Shown here in pieces: positions 41,283-56,508 of a stretch of 64,000 nt of DNA. Location of the stretch: NCBI GenBank assembly GCA_030141605.1, contig JAQGDQ010000048.1, positions 310,001 through 374,000 of the forward strand, read 5' to 3'. Each line of letters begins with the position of its first letter. Position 1 is the stretch's first letter. A model generated the notes under the pieces. That model ran no database searches, was not told where the DNA came from, and worked only from the letters and a program-made list of their open reading frames with translations. Source of the stretch: Tubiluchus corallicola (Eukaryota > Priapulida > Priapulimorpha > Priapulimorphida > Tubiluchidae). Both the position numbers and the translations under genes were made by a program.

Positions 41283-41565
41283 AAAATACTATAGGCAAAA
41301 GTGTCAACTTCATAGTCTAAAGGCGTTCTCACACCTATGCTAATGGTAATTAGGTCAAGTAGCATTTTAATTGGGGAAACCAACCCAAGTAACCTCACAG
41401 AGTCCAATACATCTAATACAATCAATACAAATAACAAAGTAACAAAAATAGTATAGGCAAAAGTGACGACTTCATAGTCTAAAGGTGTTCTCACACCTAT
41501 GTTAATGGTAATTAGTTCAAGTACCATTCCAATAAATCTAACACAATCAATACAAACTGCAGTTT
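41283..41565. repeat. Two-copy direct repeat, offset 162 bp
   Basis: The block ATAGGCAAAAGTG...CTTCATAGTCTAAAGG...TCTCACACCTATG...AATGGTAATTAG occurs from 41291 and again from 41453. A shared AATCAATACAAA trailer follows each copy, with a 36-base length difference between units. It encodes a matching minus-strand peptide pair (GVRTPLDYEV), a by-product of the repeat rather than a protein. A third partial match (TAAAGGTGTGTTCACAT) lies at about 41183. Confidence 0.8.
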
Positions 41566-42099
41566 GTTGGTAGCCATGCACCTAAAAGCCATTATCACTA
41601 CAAAATGAGAAAGTGCATCCCATGATCCATCACACACTGGGCAGACTATTTTTAACAATTCATTGCTTTACACACACTGAAATTTACACGACGTTCAAAT
41701 CAGATCTATTTGTATGCTTTATTGCAAAATTATGCAAAAAAGGTTTAAATTGAATTGATTTTTTTATTTGTCTCATACAAAAGCAATATACAGCAAAGTG
41801 TTAGTGACAATGTCAGTTTACTGATGCACGTAATATAGTAAATAAGCCACATGGACAACTTTTTTACAGTTAACAGAAAATTCAGAAAATGAATTTATAA
41901 GGCTGATGGCGACTTATGAAATCCGTATTTCGTGAAACACGCGGACACACATTTATATCTAACTACTTATGTATCTGTACATTTATGTGCTCAAAAAGTA
42001 AACGCTGTTAATAATACCTTAAATACTGCTTGTGATACCCGATCAGCTTTCATGTTACAAACAAACAATAAGCACTAGCTCACGTTTACAAGGTAAACA

Positions 42100-42245
42100 A
42101 AAGTGTTTCCTCGCACTCGCTTGTACCTCATTTGACGTCGCCGGTAATTCGAAGAATCGGATCGCTAACAACTACTACCGTTTCCTTGGTAACCGCGAGT
42201 AGCGACGCGCAATATTGATTGACAGAGAGGTATCCCACAGGTGCG
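42100..42245. promoter_or_regulatory. Candidate promoter patch (CRE-like and X-box-like sites)
   Basis: A CpG-richer island in AT-rich surroundings. It contains TGACGTC at 42133-42139 (a CREB/ATF-type site) and GTTTCCTTGGTAAC at 42180-42193, one mismatch from the RFX X-box consensus GTNRCC-N-RGYAAC. A natural guess is an upstream promoter for Numb on the minus strand, but no transcript end is visible. Confidence 0.28.
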
Positions 42246-44304
42246 AAGAGTGCCTGAAAAATTTTTCAGGTGAATTTAAGGTTTCTGAGGCGATGAACGC
42301 TACGCGACATTAAACCAATTAGGAAGGCATGTAAAGATTTAATCCACATACTTATAAGGTATGACACCGTTCACAAAGCTTCATGTTGATCAATACAGCT
42401 GGGCTTCTCTGTCTGCTCAGCTGCCAGGTATGTTAAATAAAGTAAATAGCCTGTACACCAAACTAAACAAGCTTAATTTGCATGAAACAGACAACTACTA
42501 GATCAGTACGAACAAGTGAAGCATTTAGACAACCTATATGACTCAGCCAGAACCCACTGCTATCCAGAAACTTATTCTAAGAATTCAATTATAGCCAAAT
42601 GACGTGTTTTTAGTAATGGCTACCATTTGAAAAGCAAAAACAGCATTTAAAACGCCATGCTAGGTGAACTCTCACTGGATTGTTAGATAGAACATGCACG
42701 ATTCTGTGGAGATTGATCATTCAGATCATTCAGAGATAGGTTTTATGAAAACTGCACATGCACAAAACACATAAAATTAATGTATTCATTTAGCTAGCGA
42801 TTCAAAAATTTTTACTGTTACATTTATGAAATGAGACCCCTGAAGCTATCAAAATTATATATGCGATCATCCGAAGGTTACCACAAGCCTGTCTGGACTC
42901 TAAAAGTCAGTGTTATCATTGTGAAATCACTGTCTGAAGTAAAAACATCTGATAAACCGGATTACCTTTCAAAATAGCCCACTTAATATGAGCAAGAAAA
43001 TTAAACAAAGAAAACCATAAAAGTGCAACATAATTTCAGCAAAGCTACTCCTCATACAGTAATATCCAAAAATAATGTAAGTACATTTTAGATTATACCT
43101 TCGAAACTTTGCCATTTTGCAACCACTAATAAAATGTCTCCACTACACTAGTTTGCAATGCAACAAAGCAAAACAGACCTCCTGAAATGATCAGTTTTCT
43201 TACAAATTTTTGAAAACACAGAAATGTGCAATTAATGAACTGAACAAACTCCACATGCCAGTCAGATTTCTCCTTGAGTGTGGGAATTCCAGTAGACATC
43301 AACAGGTGTATTGGCATGACGACATTCATTTACACACACACACAGAACCAGTATAAAATATGTAAAGCTCATTTCACAGATAATTTTCCATAGTTATCCA
43401 CAGATAAAATCAGATATAGAAACTAATACAATGTGTAACAAAAAATGCTCTTTAAATTAGATTACTGATTTGAAAATAGCAAAAATTAAACATTTCAGGT
43501 AACACAGATAATTTACTGCATCTAGAATTAAGTAAAATTGACATTACTACCAGCAGATCAAAATTTGAAGTCTGTCTGTTTGTCTGTTTTTTAAGGCACC
43601 AACTTTGTCTATAAATTAGTACTCATTATTTGCACATCAGTGGGTTTTTTTCATACTGGTCAGTATGACAAATATTGCATAAACTGCAAAGTTTTGTATT
43701 CAAGGCCCAAGAAAGCAATAAACAGAATAATTATACAATTTTAAAAACAATAATACCATATCTGACTGGTTGACCATTATGGTCTTTCGCCATCCTATTT
43801 CCAATATGATAATTAAATACACTTATTTGTTTCATTTATATCATGAATATGGAAATAAATGCACATTTGAATTGAACTGAATTGAATATCCGTTAATAAA
43901 AGACTTTTATGCTTGACCTCCTAACATTATACTATACAGTTATAATTAGTAGATATATCGAATTTTTCAGTTCAGTTTGAACAGTGTACACTAATTGGGA
44001 AAAGGGATTTTTTTCCCAGATTAGTCAAAACTGCAAAACTCATGGCAAACTATAAAGTTAATCAGGGAAAATTTTTTAGCATGTAGCACATTTGCACAAT
44101 TGCATATTTTATCACTTACAATAATTTCACTATAATTCACTAATATTAAAGAAATTAGCTACTTACTTTCAGCATCTGAAGTAAAGCATGAGTTCCGCAT
44201 GCATACAGTTGTCAGAGAAGAAAATCACATCAAAAACTTGCAATCTGAAAACAATATTAAATCTTGATAGGTCTAGAAACTTCGTCCACAAAACTGTTAA
44301 ACAT

Positions 44305-44807
44305 CATAGGCGGATCCAGGAAGGTGCACCCCTCTTTTTTGCCACGACAAAATTATTTTATTTCAGAATACATCCGTGATGTTTATATGCGAAATGTGAA
44401 GGTGTGTCTTCCTTTGCAGTCTACTGTCGTAATGCTAAACTAGTTGAATACGCCCTTCTTAGTTATATGAAAGGAGAATCCCCGCCGCCCTCGAGGAAGT
44501 TGCACGTGACTGAATGAGAATGAATATTAGCTAGAAATCCGACTTGAGGTTTCGTTCTCAGGAGCCAGTCTTACCAGCAAATTTTTCGAAGTTGAAGAAA
44601 CGATTGGTGTTATAGCCTTGCTTATTTTGGACTCAGATGTGCTCAGACTGCAGGAAAATGGTCCCAAATTTTCAAAATTTTCCTAGGGGAGAACCACCCA
44701 GACCCCCCTCTCTGACTCCAGCCTTCAGCGCTCCGTGGTAATATACCAAACATTCCATTCTTTGACATTCCGGCACCCCTTTTCTGAAAATCCTAGATCT
44801 GTCCCTG
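44305..44807. mobile_element. hAT-like MITE, about 503 bp
   Basis: The left end CATAGGCGGATCCAGGA and the right end (minus strand) CAGGGACAGATCTAGGATTT are diverged forms of the CAGNGGCGGATCCAGG ends common in hAT-family elements. Subterminal GTGCACCCC and minus-strand GGGGTGCC also pair. AACAT flanks both ends in shifted register, so the target duplication is uncertain. No transposase frame. Confidence 0.65.
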
Positions 44808-46084
44808 AACATATAGAAAAAGGACATTCCTATAGCTTTCTTCAACTATATACAGAAAAGAAAAAACATTTGAAAATTCCTGTCCTTTGACTCACAAAAG
44901 CTCTTTACTAGCAATGTTCATATGGGCCTTAATAATAGTAACAATGTTTTACTGTTTGGTATGCTTGCATTTCTAATTTAAACCTCGGCATCTAGTCTAG
45001 TAATCTAGAATGCAGCTGTAGTAATACAACACATGGAAAAATACATTCTGCCACACTCCATTTTAATAAACCTACACTGATTATAAAATGTGTTAAATTA
45101 CTTTATTTAAAATAACACAATAATAATAATAAAGTGAAAACATTTAGCTCAATGACAGATAATGGGCAGAAGTATAGATACGACTATTGCGACATTAGTC
45201 TTTTGTATCCAAAAAAGGTTTTTGTGCATTTGCAGAACTCAAGTATACATTTACGTCATCAGGGCCAGTGGATTCTCCATAATTTCTAAGGCATGGCATC
45301 ATCAACATACCTGTTGTACAACACTAAAGTTTTTAATAATTCAGACAGAAAACATGCAAAAGACTAACTGATGCGGGTAGGCATGAGTTCAGTAGCAACA
45401 GAGCTCCAAACTGGAGGCGATGCAGGAGTTTCAGCTTCCATTATGACAATCATTGCCTTTAATTTGTTTTTTGTTATCAGTACACTATTTTACTCACTGC
45501 ATGTGAGCAGTTATTAGGCAGCACCAAAAGCAACCATTTTACTAACAACATCCACCTGTGCACAAAGAGTTTGTATGGCTACCCAATGAATAGGCATTTC
45601 ATCTATACATTATTAAACTAATGCAAATGTTAGCAAGTGACCGATGGCTTACAATCAGAACACGCACTATCTCCTACTTTAAGCAACACATTGCTTTTGA
45701 AAACTAAAGGCACTCTCTCAATAAAACAGGGAAGGTGTATTTTCTGATTCCATTTTGACAACATTTTACTTTTTACTAGAAAAAACAAAGCACACAGACT
45801 ATTGACAGCTTTTCATATTTTGCTGAAGAGGGCCTTGAAACTTTGTTGACAATGACGACCAGTATGTTTATAGTTATTCTGTATGGCAGCAGCTGGAGTA
45901 AGAGCTTGCCGTGGCTTAGCCAGGGAAGTGTGGCATAGTGCAGATTGCTGATCTCAGTATTAAATACTTAAAAATTAAAACTGCGGGTCTACTAGGAACA
46001 GGATTTTATCTGAGCCATATTTGTTCCAGCTGAGTAATTATTTATGAGATACCTGAACAATAAAGTTTATAACAAAGAGCAACG
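44808..46084. other. Interval with no recognised feature
   Basis: AT-rich, no coding exon or clear repeat seen. The part from about 45840 may belong to the LINE fragment that follows, but no motif supports this. Confidence 0.4.
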
Positions 46085-46260
46085 TTGGATTTAAGAAAAT
46101 ACTTCTTTAGCCATAGGATAATCAGTATGTAGAATGGATTACCTCAAAAGGCTATGGAAGCAGTTACAGTTGATTTCTTTATAGAGGCCATCCAAATATA
46201 TGTTAATACTATGGAAGAACGAAATTTAGATTGGATTCACGAGAAATAATTCTGTAAACA
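46085..46260 (+). mobile_element. C-terminal end of a second, decayed LINE
   Basis: One frame reads RKYFFSHRIISM, stop, NGLPQKAMEAVTVDFFIEAI and on to WIHEK and a stop at about 46247. RKYFF(S/T).R....WN.LP..A..A.....F is a frequent C-terminal signature of non-LTR retrotransposon polyproteins; here the expected WN has become stop-N (TGG to TAG). Nothing of the reverse transcriptase is readable upstream. Confidence 0.65.
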
Positions 46261-46376
46261 CTGATTTTTTCTAAAGCAAGACATTAGACTACTAGTATTA
46301 TTAACTACTACATGCTACTACATGTTTTTGCTCAAGCCTCAATGTGTACATCAATCATGATGTGATTATATGTGCA

Positions 46377-46870
46377 AGGAAAAGGTCAAGCCTTCAGGGA
46401 AGTTAGGCTTATTTCATGATTGGGAAAATGGTGGAAGGATTTAGCAATAAAAGTATAATAAGCACCATGCGTAATTAATAAAATAACTTTAGAGGACTTC
46501 ACAATCATTTCATGCTTGAGCACTTCCATTTTGAATGCCCATTCTTCCACCAATGGCATCATTCATCCATCATTTTCAGTATAATAGATTTTAGCAAAAA
46601 ATTAGCTAAATTTGTGATATTTTTGCATGAACTTCAGGCAAGTTGCAACAGATTGAATTAGTTTAAGCAGCACACACTTACGGAAAACCATGATGCACTT
46701 ACGAAAAGTCACGAAGTCCACCACTTATGTCATAATTTCAAGGAAATGGTGGCTACCATCAAGCTTGACAATTTCTATAAAACGGCAGTATAATTTATAA
46801 AGTAACTCTACTTTAATTGATAACAGCAAGATAAACCCAACATGTTAAGTGACTGTTCTTTCCTCTAAAT
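46377..46870. repeat. Dispersed repeat, copy 2 (about 490 bp)
   Basis: Same family and orientation as 28885-29375; it follows the LINE fragment by about 120 bases, so it could be part of that element's 3' region or an independent SINE/MITE. Best block: AAAGTCACGAAGTCCACCA at about 46704. Confidence 0.75.
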
Positions 46871-47110
46871 GTGCAAGCGGCACAAAAGGTTGTATAATTA
46901 AATGAGGGTATCATATAACCCATTTTGCATTTCTTACACAAGACTACCAAAATCAAAGCGATAGCAAATGTAAACAATGACAGGGTACCTGCAAAAGTGA
47001 GAATAGGCGAAGAAAGTGCCATAACTTAGAAACACTAGCGTCACTGCTGCACAGAACGTCATAAAATTTATTGCACCTTTTGCAGGACTAGGTCTACTAA
47101 AAATTCAAGC

Positions 47111-47158
47111 ACTATTACTAGTATTAGTATTACTATTAGTATTAGTACTAAGTCTAGT
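47111..47158. repeat. ATTAGT/ATTACT short tandem repeat
   Basis: Hexamer variants TATTAG, TATTAC and ACTATT alternate for about 48 bases. Confidence 0.8.
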
Positions 47159-48363
47159 TAGTGTACACAAAACTGCAGCATGTAAATCTAACTAAAACAA
47201 TCCAAAGCTACAGATTCTATGAATATTTTCCAAAATTAATTAATTAAAATTTAAAAACATTTACATAATGATCATAATCAATTTTTTGCAAAAAATATTA
47301 AAAACAAAACAAACCAGTAAAAGCAAAAACGAAGATGTGCTGCCATCACATGGAAGTAATTTTAACTGTACAGTGTTTATAAATTATTACTAGGTGGCAC
47401 TACATAAGAAACACGTGCCGCATGTTTCCATGGCTTGTCTAGTGAAATTAAGTGGAATGAGTGTTTACTTATAATTGTAGTTTAAAGGTATAACAGTTCC
47501 AAAGTTATTAAGCATAAAAACTTTTTTTGAGTGAATCTGCTCTGAACGTAGAGAAACGTATCACAACTAGGTCTTAGTCAGTAGAAGAACCTGCCTAGCC
47601 TTCTGGAAGTTAAAATTTCGTTTTACAAATTTAATATTACTTTATAGAATAAATAAACCGGTTAACGGAGGAAGTAGTAAACTCTACCAATGTAAATTCT
47701 TCCAAAAGTCTAGCAGGCTGGACGGTGGCGATTCTATTTCTCGGTGGTATGGATTTTCTATCTCGCTGCAAATGGCACTTTGTGCCATATTTATGTTGAA
47801 ATAATAGTTCGCGGAAAATGTGTTGGATCTCTGCTAGGTGTTATTCACGATAATGTAGTTAATGTTATTATAATTGCCGTAGACCTCATAGATGGGGCAT
47901 TGTTTAATTAATTTTACTTCAGAAAAGGCAAAAATATTCTTCTACAAAACAACAGGCAGAATAGTTGAATACGTGCAGAATACTTCACAAATATACTTTC
48001 CATCAGTATAGAATTAAGATTAAAATGGATAAAATTATGAATTGCAGTTCTTGTGTCTAGTCCGGATACGTTGGTCCAGATGACATGATATTCTGGATAA
48101 TACCCTCCCCCTTGCTACGACAGGTTTCTGCAAGCTGCACTTGTCACGGGTACAAGCGAGCACTCATTCGAGTTCCAAAAACCGTATGCAAGAATGAACT
48201 GTGAAACTCATTCTTTTTTCCTGAAATGAGAATTGTCAGAATGGTTTGCCTCAGCTTGCCTAGTATGGCAGTTTCATGGAGACGTGTGAAAGAATTCGTC
48301 TGGGAATGTAACACATAGAATAGGGTGCACCACTGCACTTAGCTGCGGTAATAATGCCAACTA

Positions 48364-48904
48364 CAATAGAATCCGCTTATAATGAGGACCTTGAAAATTT
48401 GCTCACTATAACCGAGTCTCGTTATAGCCATATCTGCTAGCCTATTATCATCTGAGAAGCAGTAAGGCTGAAAGCAAACACTATGTAGAACGTTCCTGCT
48501 TTATTGATCATTGGTGGATGAGTCTGGTTGTCATCATCATAGTGTGATGCGGTGGGTTTAGTGTGAATGGGTAGTATTGTAGTGTAGGCTATTGGGGTGG
48601 GTGTAGTGTGATGCAGTGTGCTGCGGTTGGTATGTTGCAGTAGATGTGGCATGACATGGGTGGTATGGTGTGTTTTGTCATTGAGGGTTTATGTGCAAAA
48701 ATTTTTTGGCTAATCAAAATGGCTAATGAAGCCACTAAAGTGTAAACTTTTAATTTGTTTGAGATTCAAAGTTAATTCACGATATGGATATGTAAGCTCT
48801 TGAAAAATTGATTTGGCAAGCCCTTGCATAAGCAAAACTCTGTAAGTCAGATGACATTTTTGTTCTTTCAGAACCAGACTGTCCTGATAATCGAGGTCTT
48901 ACAG
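48364..48904. mobile_element. Pogo/Tigger-like MITE with TA target site
   Basis: Left end after TA: CAATAGAATCCGCTTATAAT; right end on the minus strand after TA: CTGTAAGACCTCGATTATCA; both continue to GGAC. Such TIRs with TTAT...GGAC and a TA duplication resemble Tc1/mariner pogo-type elements. The interior has a strongly G/T-rich stretch (48520-48665). Ends are diverged, so the family call is tentative. Confidence 0.45.
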
Positions 48905-50820
48905 TAGAACTTTTTTACTTTATCACCACAACTTATCACATATGCAAGGCAACACTGCTAAACTTTACAAATCTAAGATCTTCTCAGACAAGAATTTTTG
49001 TGGGGATTAGGACCATCAAGCTCAAGTGCCACCACAGGTGCCACAAGCTCTAGCTTTGCCACTGAAAAACCTGAGTAGATGTATATAAGGAAAAATTTGC
49101 TATGTAGTGTTGTCAAATATCTATACCAAATTAAAAGCTGTATATGATTCTACGCATTGAAGAAAAATGGGAACAGGTAGATTTTTGGCTGCCTGTCCCC
49201 ATTTCTGGCCAAATTTGCCCTCAGTTAGTGGTAGTAAATACTGCCTAGTAAAGAATCTCATATACTCGACAATGGGTATTGTAGTACATGTAATTATAAA
49301 TGTAAATAGTTTCTTTCTTTACCTTGACTCAGTTCTCAGTAAACTATGTTTACATCAAGCATTTAATTTTCTCTTTTTTATTTTCTACTAATGTTTTAAA
49401 ATGTTGTCTTCTCTTTTTGTGTTTTTATCATGATAAAATGTCTAATGTCTAAAATCACACTGTTTGTGGTGGTATCCAGTATTTGATATTTCTGAAAAGC
49501 TTTTCGTACTCAGACTGCTTTCATTCCTGACCAACTCATTACGTAGGCATCCCAAATCTATGCTAAACTGTACAATGGATTACTGATTTTTCGGTTCAGC
49601 AGTTGCCAAGTAGCAGCGGTGTACTGGTCATAGGCCAAGTGACATCATCACCCATTTACTTCTCCTGGGGTTGTGTAATTGGAAGGGGATAACTGCATGG
49701 CATACTGTTAGCTGTTTGTAGATGATAAAAAGGAGTCTTTTTAAAGTAATTTGTTAGTAAGGTTGCACTAATAGCAAGCCACAAGACCAGTGTAATTGTT
49801 ATAGCAATCAGACTCTTCAACTCAAAAAAGCATATCTGGAAAAGCAAATCTGGAGATGTTTCAAAAAAGTTAAAAAACCTGCATATTCCTTGAAAAATCT
49901 GCTTAAAAACCTAGAGACTCCTATTACACTGCAGATATAAAACCAGGTTATGATCACCATAGCACTGACATCGTTTTCCAAAAAGTTAAACTGATGTAAG
50001 TTAAATGTCAAAACAGTTTTGCGTTAACTTTGCTAATGCAAAACAGCAAAATAATGGCGCGATGCAAAATGACTCTAAACTTGTTTGCAGAAGAAAAGTT
50101 CATATTTCTTTTAGTTTTTTCAGTAAAATGAAAATTTATAAAACAACGTTCTTTTATTTACCATGAGTAAGTAAAGGTGTATCGTGAGGTTGTGAGAAAT
50201 GAGTTAAAATGGTGATATATTCATGATAAAACCATGGGAGTTGAGAGATCTGAGCTTTATAGAATATTCGATAAAGCTAGTTAAGCAAAACGTTGTGTAA
50301 ACGTGTAAAATTCTATTCCAGTTGCCGTGCATCTAGTGATATAAAGTTTTTAAATAAATATTCTACGTTAAACTTAGAAATGATGAAATCTGATTAACTT
50401 GCCAAGAAATTATTTGTCAATATCTTTCTGCTTGGGGATGGAAAAAAACAACATTTTAATTTTAAACATCATTTCCCCAATGTTTCCCCAATATTTTGAA
50501 TGCTACCAGCATTAAGGCTTTTATCACTTTAATCTTTATAATATAACAGCCTTCATTAATACATTTCAAAATGCTATTGTTCAAGTTACTTTTAAAGTTA
50601 CCCCAATTGAAAGTGGCTACTTTTTTACTTAATAGGATTTCTTTCTGAAGCTTTTGGAGCAAAAATGCACAAAGAGAGCCTTAGAAAGGCTTCCTGAATT
50701 AGCAATGGTAACTTGGTCCGTGAAAAGGCTTAAGAAACATTAGAGCATTTTTTGTTGTACTATAAAGATCATCAATTTAGCAAGAATTACTTCATTTACG
50801 ATTATGCATTTGTTTTTTAG
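48905..50820. other. Interval upstream of DIMT1 without a recognised gene
   Basis: No homologous exon. A TTTTTTAG acceptor-like site at 50820 suggests that DIMT1 has an untranslated first exon within this interval, with its promoter upstream. Confidence 0.4.
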
Positions 50821-50858
50821 ATATAAATTTATGACTAGGTAGCTGACATTTGAACTGA

Positions 50859-53546
<2,688 letters not shown>

Positions 53547-53739
53547 ATTGCAGAAATTAAAACGATGGCAAATTCCTATCGTTCAGTTTTCCTCCTGAAT
53601 TTATGAAACTTCAAATAACTGAAATATATAATTTGACAATATGTGTGAAGTTTTGCATTAAACTTTTTTCTTGCTTTTTAGCAGCCACAAGTAGCTTTTG
53701 TGCAACAAGTTTGAATGAATTCAGATTAAAATCCACATA

Positions 53740-54505
53740 GTGCTGTGACCATACTTACACCTGACTATACTTGGTCAAGTGCCTTTAAACAATCCTAATT
53801 TTTTTATCTGAGCCAATGACCTCAGGTGTTTGCAAATTAGCATGAATTAAAAGTAGATGCTCTAGTTTTCACATTTTGGCTTCTGTTTCGGGCCCTTAAC
53901 TAATCCTAGTTTTATAGTTGTCTGAGCCCATATTCCAGCTGTCTACTCTGCAAGTTTCATGACTTTACATTTTGTAGCTTTAGAGTTACTCAGTGTTATG
54001 CATTTTGGCTCCTATCTGGAACCCTTAAAGAACCCCAACTTTTTAAAAGCCCGGGTACATATCTACCCCACATTACGTAAATTGTTATCAAAAAATTTGA
54101 ATTTAACTCAAAGCCCTATGAGGAGTTGAGTGGCAATCAGAAAACTGACTCATGTCCATTATCCCTTGACCATTTGACCGAGGTTGCAACTCATCTCACT
54201 ATTTTCATGGTTCCTACCCCATAAGTTTTGTGACTTTAGTGCTCTACATTTGCGAATTAATATGAATTAAAACTGCATTCTCCAGTTTTCACATTTTTCA
54301 CATTTAGCTCCTGTATCTGACCCTTAATACAATACCAACTTCTTTAGCCATACCCTGGTATTTCCAGCATCCTTGACCATTTGACCATGGTCACCTTTTC
54401 CCATATCATTTTCAAAGCCCCTATCCTAGGTATCTGCCGTGCAAGCTTCGTGACTCTATCCCTCTGTGTTTGCAAGTTAGCTTGAATTAAAAAAAGGAAA
54501 ACTTG
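53740..54505. repeat. Array of four imperfect 140-270 bp units behind DIMT1
   Basis: The order GTGACTTTA...TTTGCAAATTAGCATGAATT...AGTTTTCACATTTTGGCT...(C/A)CCTTAA...CCAAC recurs from about 53812, 53950, 54222 and 54442. Units vary in length and some lack the middle part. It does not resemble a known transposon end. Confidence 0.65.
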
Positions 54506-54817
54506 ATGCTTAACATAATGAAAAAATGAAGAAAAATCAGGGTGAGGGTCTTATGGGTTCTCCTAGATTGGAGATTTTGGCACTCATACATAAAAACTAC
54601 AAGTCGTGTACTGTGTGTTAATATTCATGATATTACTAATATTTACTCAGTAAATTGCCCTGCAGAGCTTTGTGTGAGTTATTATTTTTTTACAGTATTC
54701 GTGTCCTACACTTTTAATGTCATGGTCAACCGTGAGGCAAACAAGCTTGCCTTAAACTTGGGTTATGTGTTACCAACAGTATATAGTTATGTAGACAATT
54801 GGATATTTTTTGCCGTT

Positions 54818-55012
54818 ACAAATGGATTTTTTATGTCCACCAATGTACAGTTTTCAAATTCTTTCACCAAAAGAAATAGAAGAAATATTTAGATTGGTTA
54901 AAGATAACAAAGTAGGAACATACAATGGATTTTTTATGTCCACCAATGTGCAATTTTCAAATTCTTGCATTAAAAGAAAAAGAAGAAATATTTAGATTGG
55001 TTAAAGAAAAAA
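54818..55012. repeat. Two-copy tandem repeat, period about 104 bp
   Basis: ACAATGGATTTTTTATGTCC starts each copy (about 54819 and 54923) and each ends AAGAAATATTTAGATTGGTT. The copies match closely. Two overlapping short ORFs here are repeat by-products. Confidence 0.9.
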
Positions 55013-55078
55013 ACAATTTAGACACCTGTGCTGTGTTAATTAAGCATACATAACTAGTGAGAGAAACATATTTCACCA

Positions 55079-55765
55079 AAATGTAGAGTGATTTCTTTTT
55101 AGTGTAACCCGAGAGGACATTACAGAATATTTGCACTTCAGCAGATATTGTTGGAGTTGGGGTGATATCTGATGGACATGCAGGGGCATATTAAGACATT
55201 ACGACATGTCTAGATAATGTAGAGTGATTTCTTATTGATGATTAGACAAGTGGGCATAACAGAATATTTGCAATTCAGCAGATGTGGTTGGAGACACAGT
55301 TGGAATGATATCTGATGGACATGCAGGGGCATAAGACATTACAACCACCTAAGCTGATGGTGATCAATCCTGCCCATCCCCATTACAGTTGTGTATATAA
55401 TAGATGCAGTTTATACTTGCTTGTGCTGCATTAATATCATCATTACCTAGTAACCTAGTAGCTACTTTGTTATTGTTAAGTACATGCAATTGCCATGCAT
55501 TGCATAGTGCATATGTTGATGCAGGTTGCGCAACTGCTTATTGTGTAATATGTATTTAGGTATTATGCCTTTTATGTATTAACTATCAATGTAACTACTG
55601 AGAGAAAGAAATTTCACTGAGATCTGATAGATGTGTAGATGATGCAGAGTGATTTCTTACTGATGTAACACAAGGAGTGACACAAGTGGGCTTAATGGTA
55701 TAATTGCACTTCTGCAGACAGTGTTGGAGGCACTATTAGGGTAATAGCTGATGGACATAAGAACA
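55079..55765. repeat. Three-copy repeat array with GTAGAGTGATTTCTT units
   Basis: Each unit has TG(T/C)AGAGTGATTTCTT, then ATAATTGCA or GAATATTTGCA, TTCAGCAGA, TTGGAG and CTGATGGACAT. Units start near 55083, 55220 and 55639. The third is separated from the second by about 280 bases of unrelated sequence. Confidence 0.8.
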
Positions 55766-56508
55766 TGTGTCTCATCAAGCTAAATAAGACAATCACCAAA
55801 TTAGTTTTTTCTTATCTATTCTAATTTTTCAAGAAAGCACAGATTTCTACTTTCACTGCAGTTTGCTAGTATTCAAGATGCCTGGTTGCAAAAATAACTG
55901 TGACGCTCATTTGCATCAAATACAATTTGTATAACAGCTGAGGCATAACTTCCACTTTCTGCATAGTTGCTAGACTTTGTTCATTCACTAACTCACCTGA
56001 CTTGCAGATTGCACTGTAATATCAATACATGTGTGGGTGAATTTCAAGGCTGTCTGCTGGGCAACATACTTGTTTGATTGCTAGCGTCTTTTCCTCTGGG
56101 TCTGTGCAGTGTTGTGTTGCTGTTTTACGCATGAATGTAAGTTAGCATTGTTTGTACAATTTTTACAGCTATCAGAAAAAAATGATGTTAGTAATGAACT
56201 GTTCTGGTATGTATTGTTTAGGTTAGAAAGATGTGCTTACAAATAAAGGCTACACGAGATGCATTTTCATTGCAGTTACTGTTAATCACAATTTTTGTTT
56301 GTTTTTTTTTTCAATTCAGGCAAAAATTTCTGATATTTTATTCGGCGGCCAGAGACTAAATACATGTATTAATAAACTAAATTGTTTTTCTACAACTGTA
56401 TTATTTTTGTACATGTACTTTGACCTTTGTACTGCTACTGTACTCACTCTGCTCTGTCCTAGTCTATTCTTTGACTAATAGGCCTCAAATTATGTCACAA
56501 TACTTTTT

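Larger units (their letters stand above)
36476..44304. other. Long interval upstream of Numb without a recognised gene
   Basis: Probably contains the untranslated first exon(s) and promoter of Numb; the exon cannot be placed by sequence alone. Two GC-richer patches stand out: 40840-41000 and 42100-42245. Repeats listed separately lie at 38572, 39298 and 41281. Reading frames of 60-134 codons here show no homology. Confidence 0.45.

Noticed and set aside
41255-41581. 108-codon ORF with an internally repeated peptide
   Set aside because: The peptide repeat follows directly from the 162-bp DNA direct repeat.
46813-47022. 69-codon frame with a membrane-like segment
   Set aside because: It lies across the edge of the dispersed repeat and has no homology.
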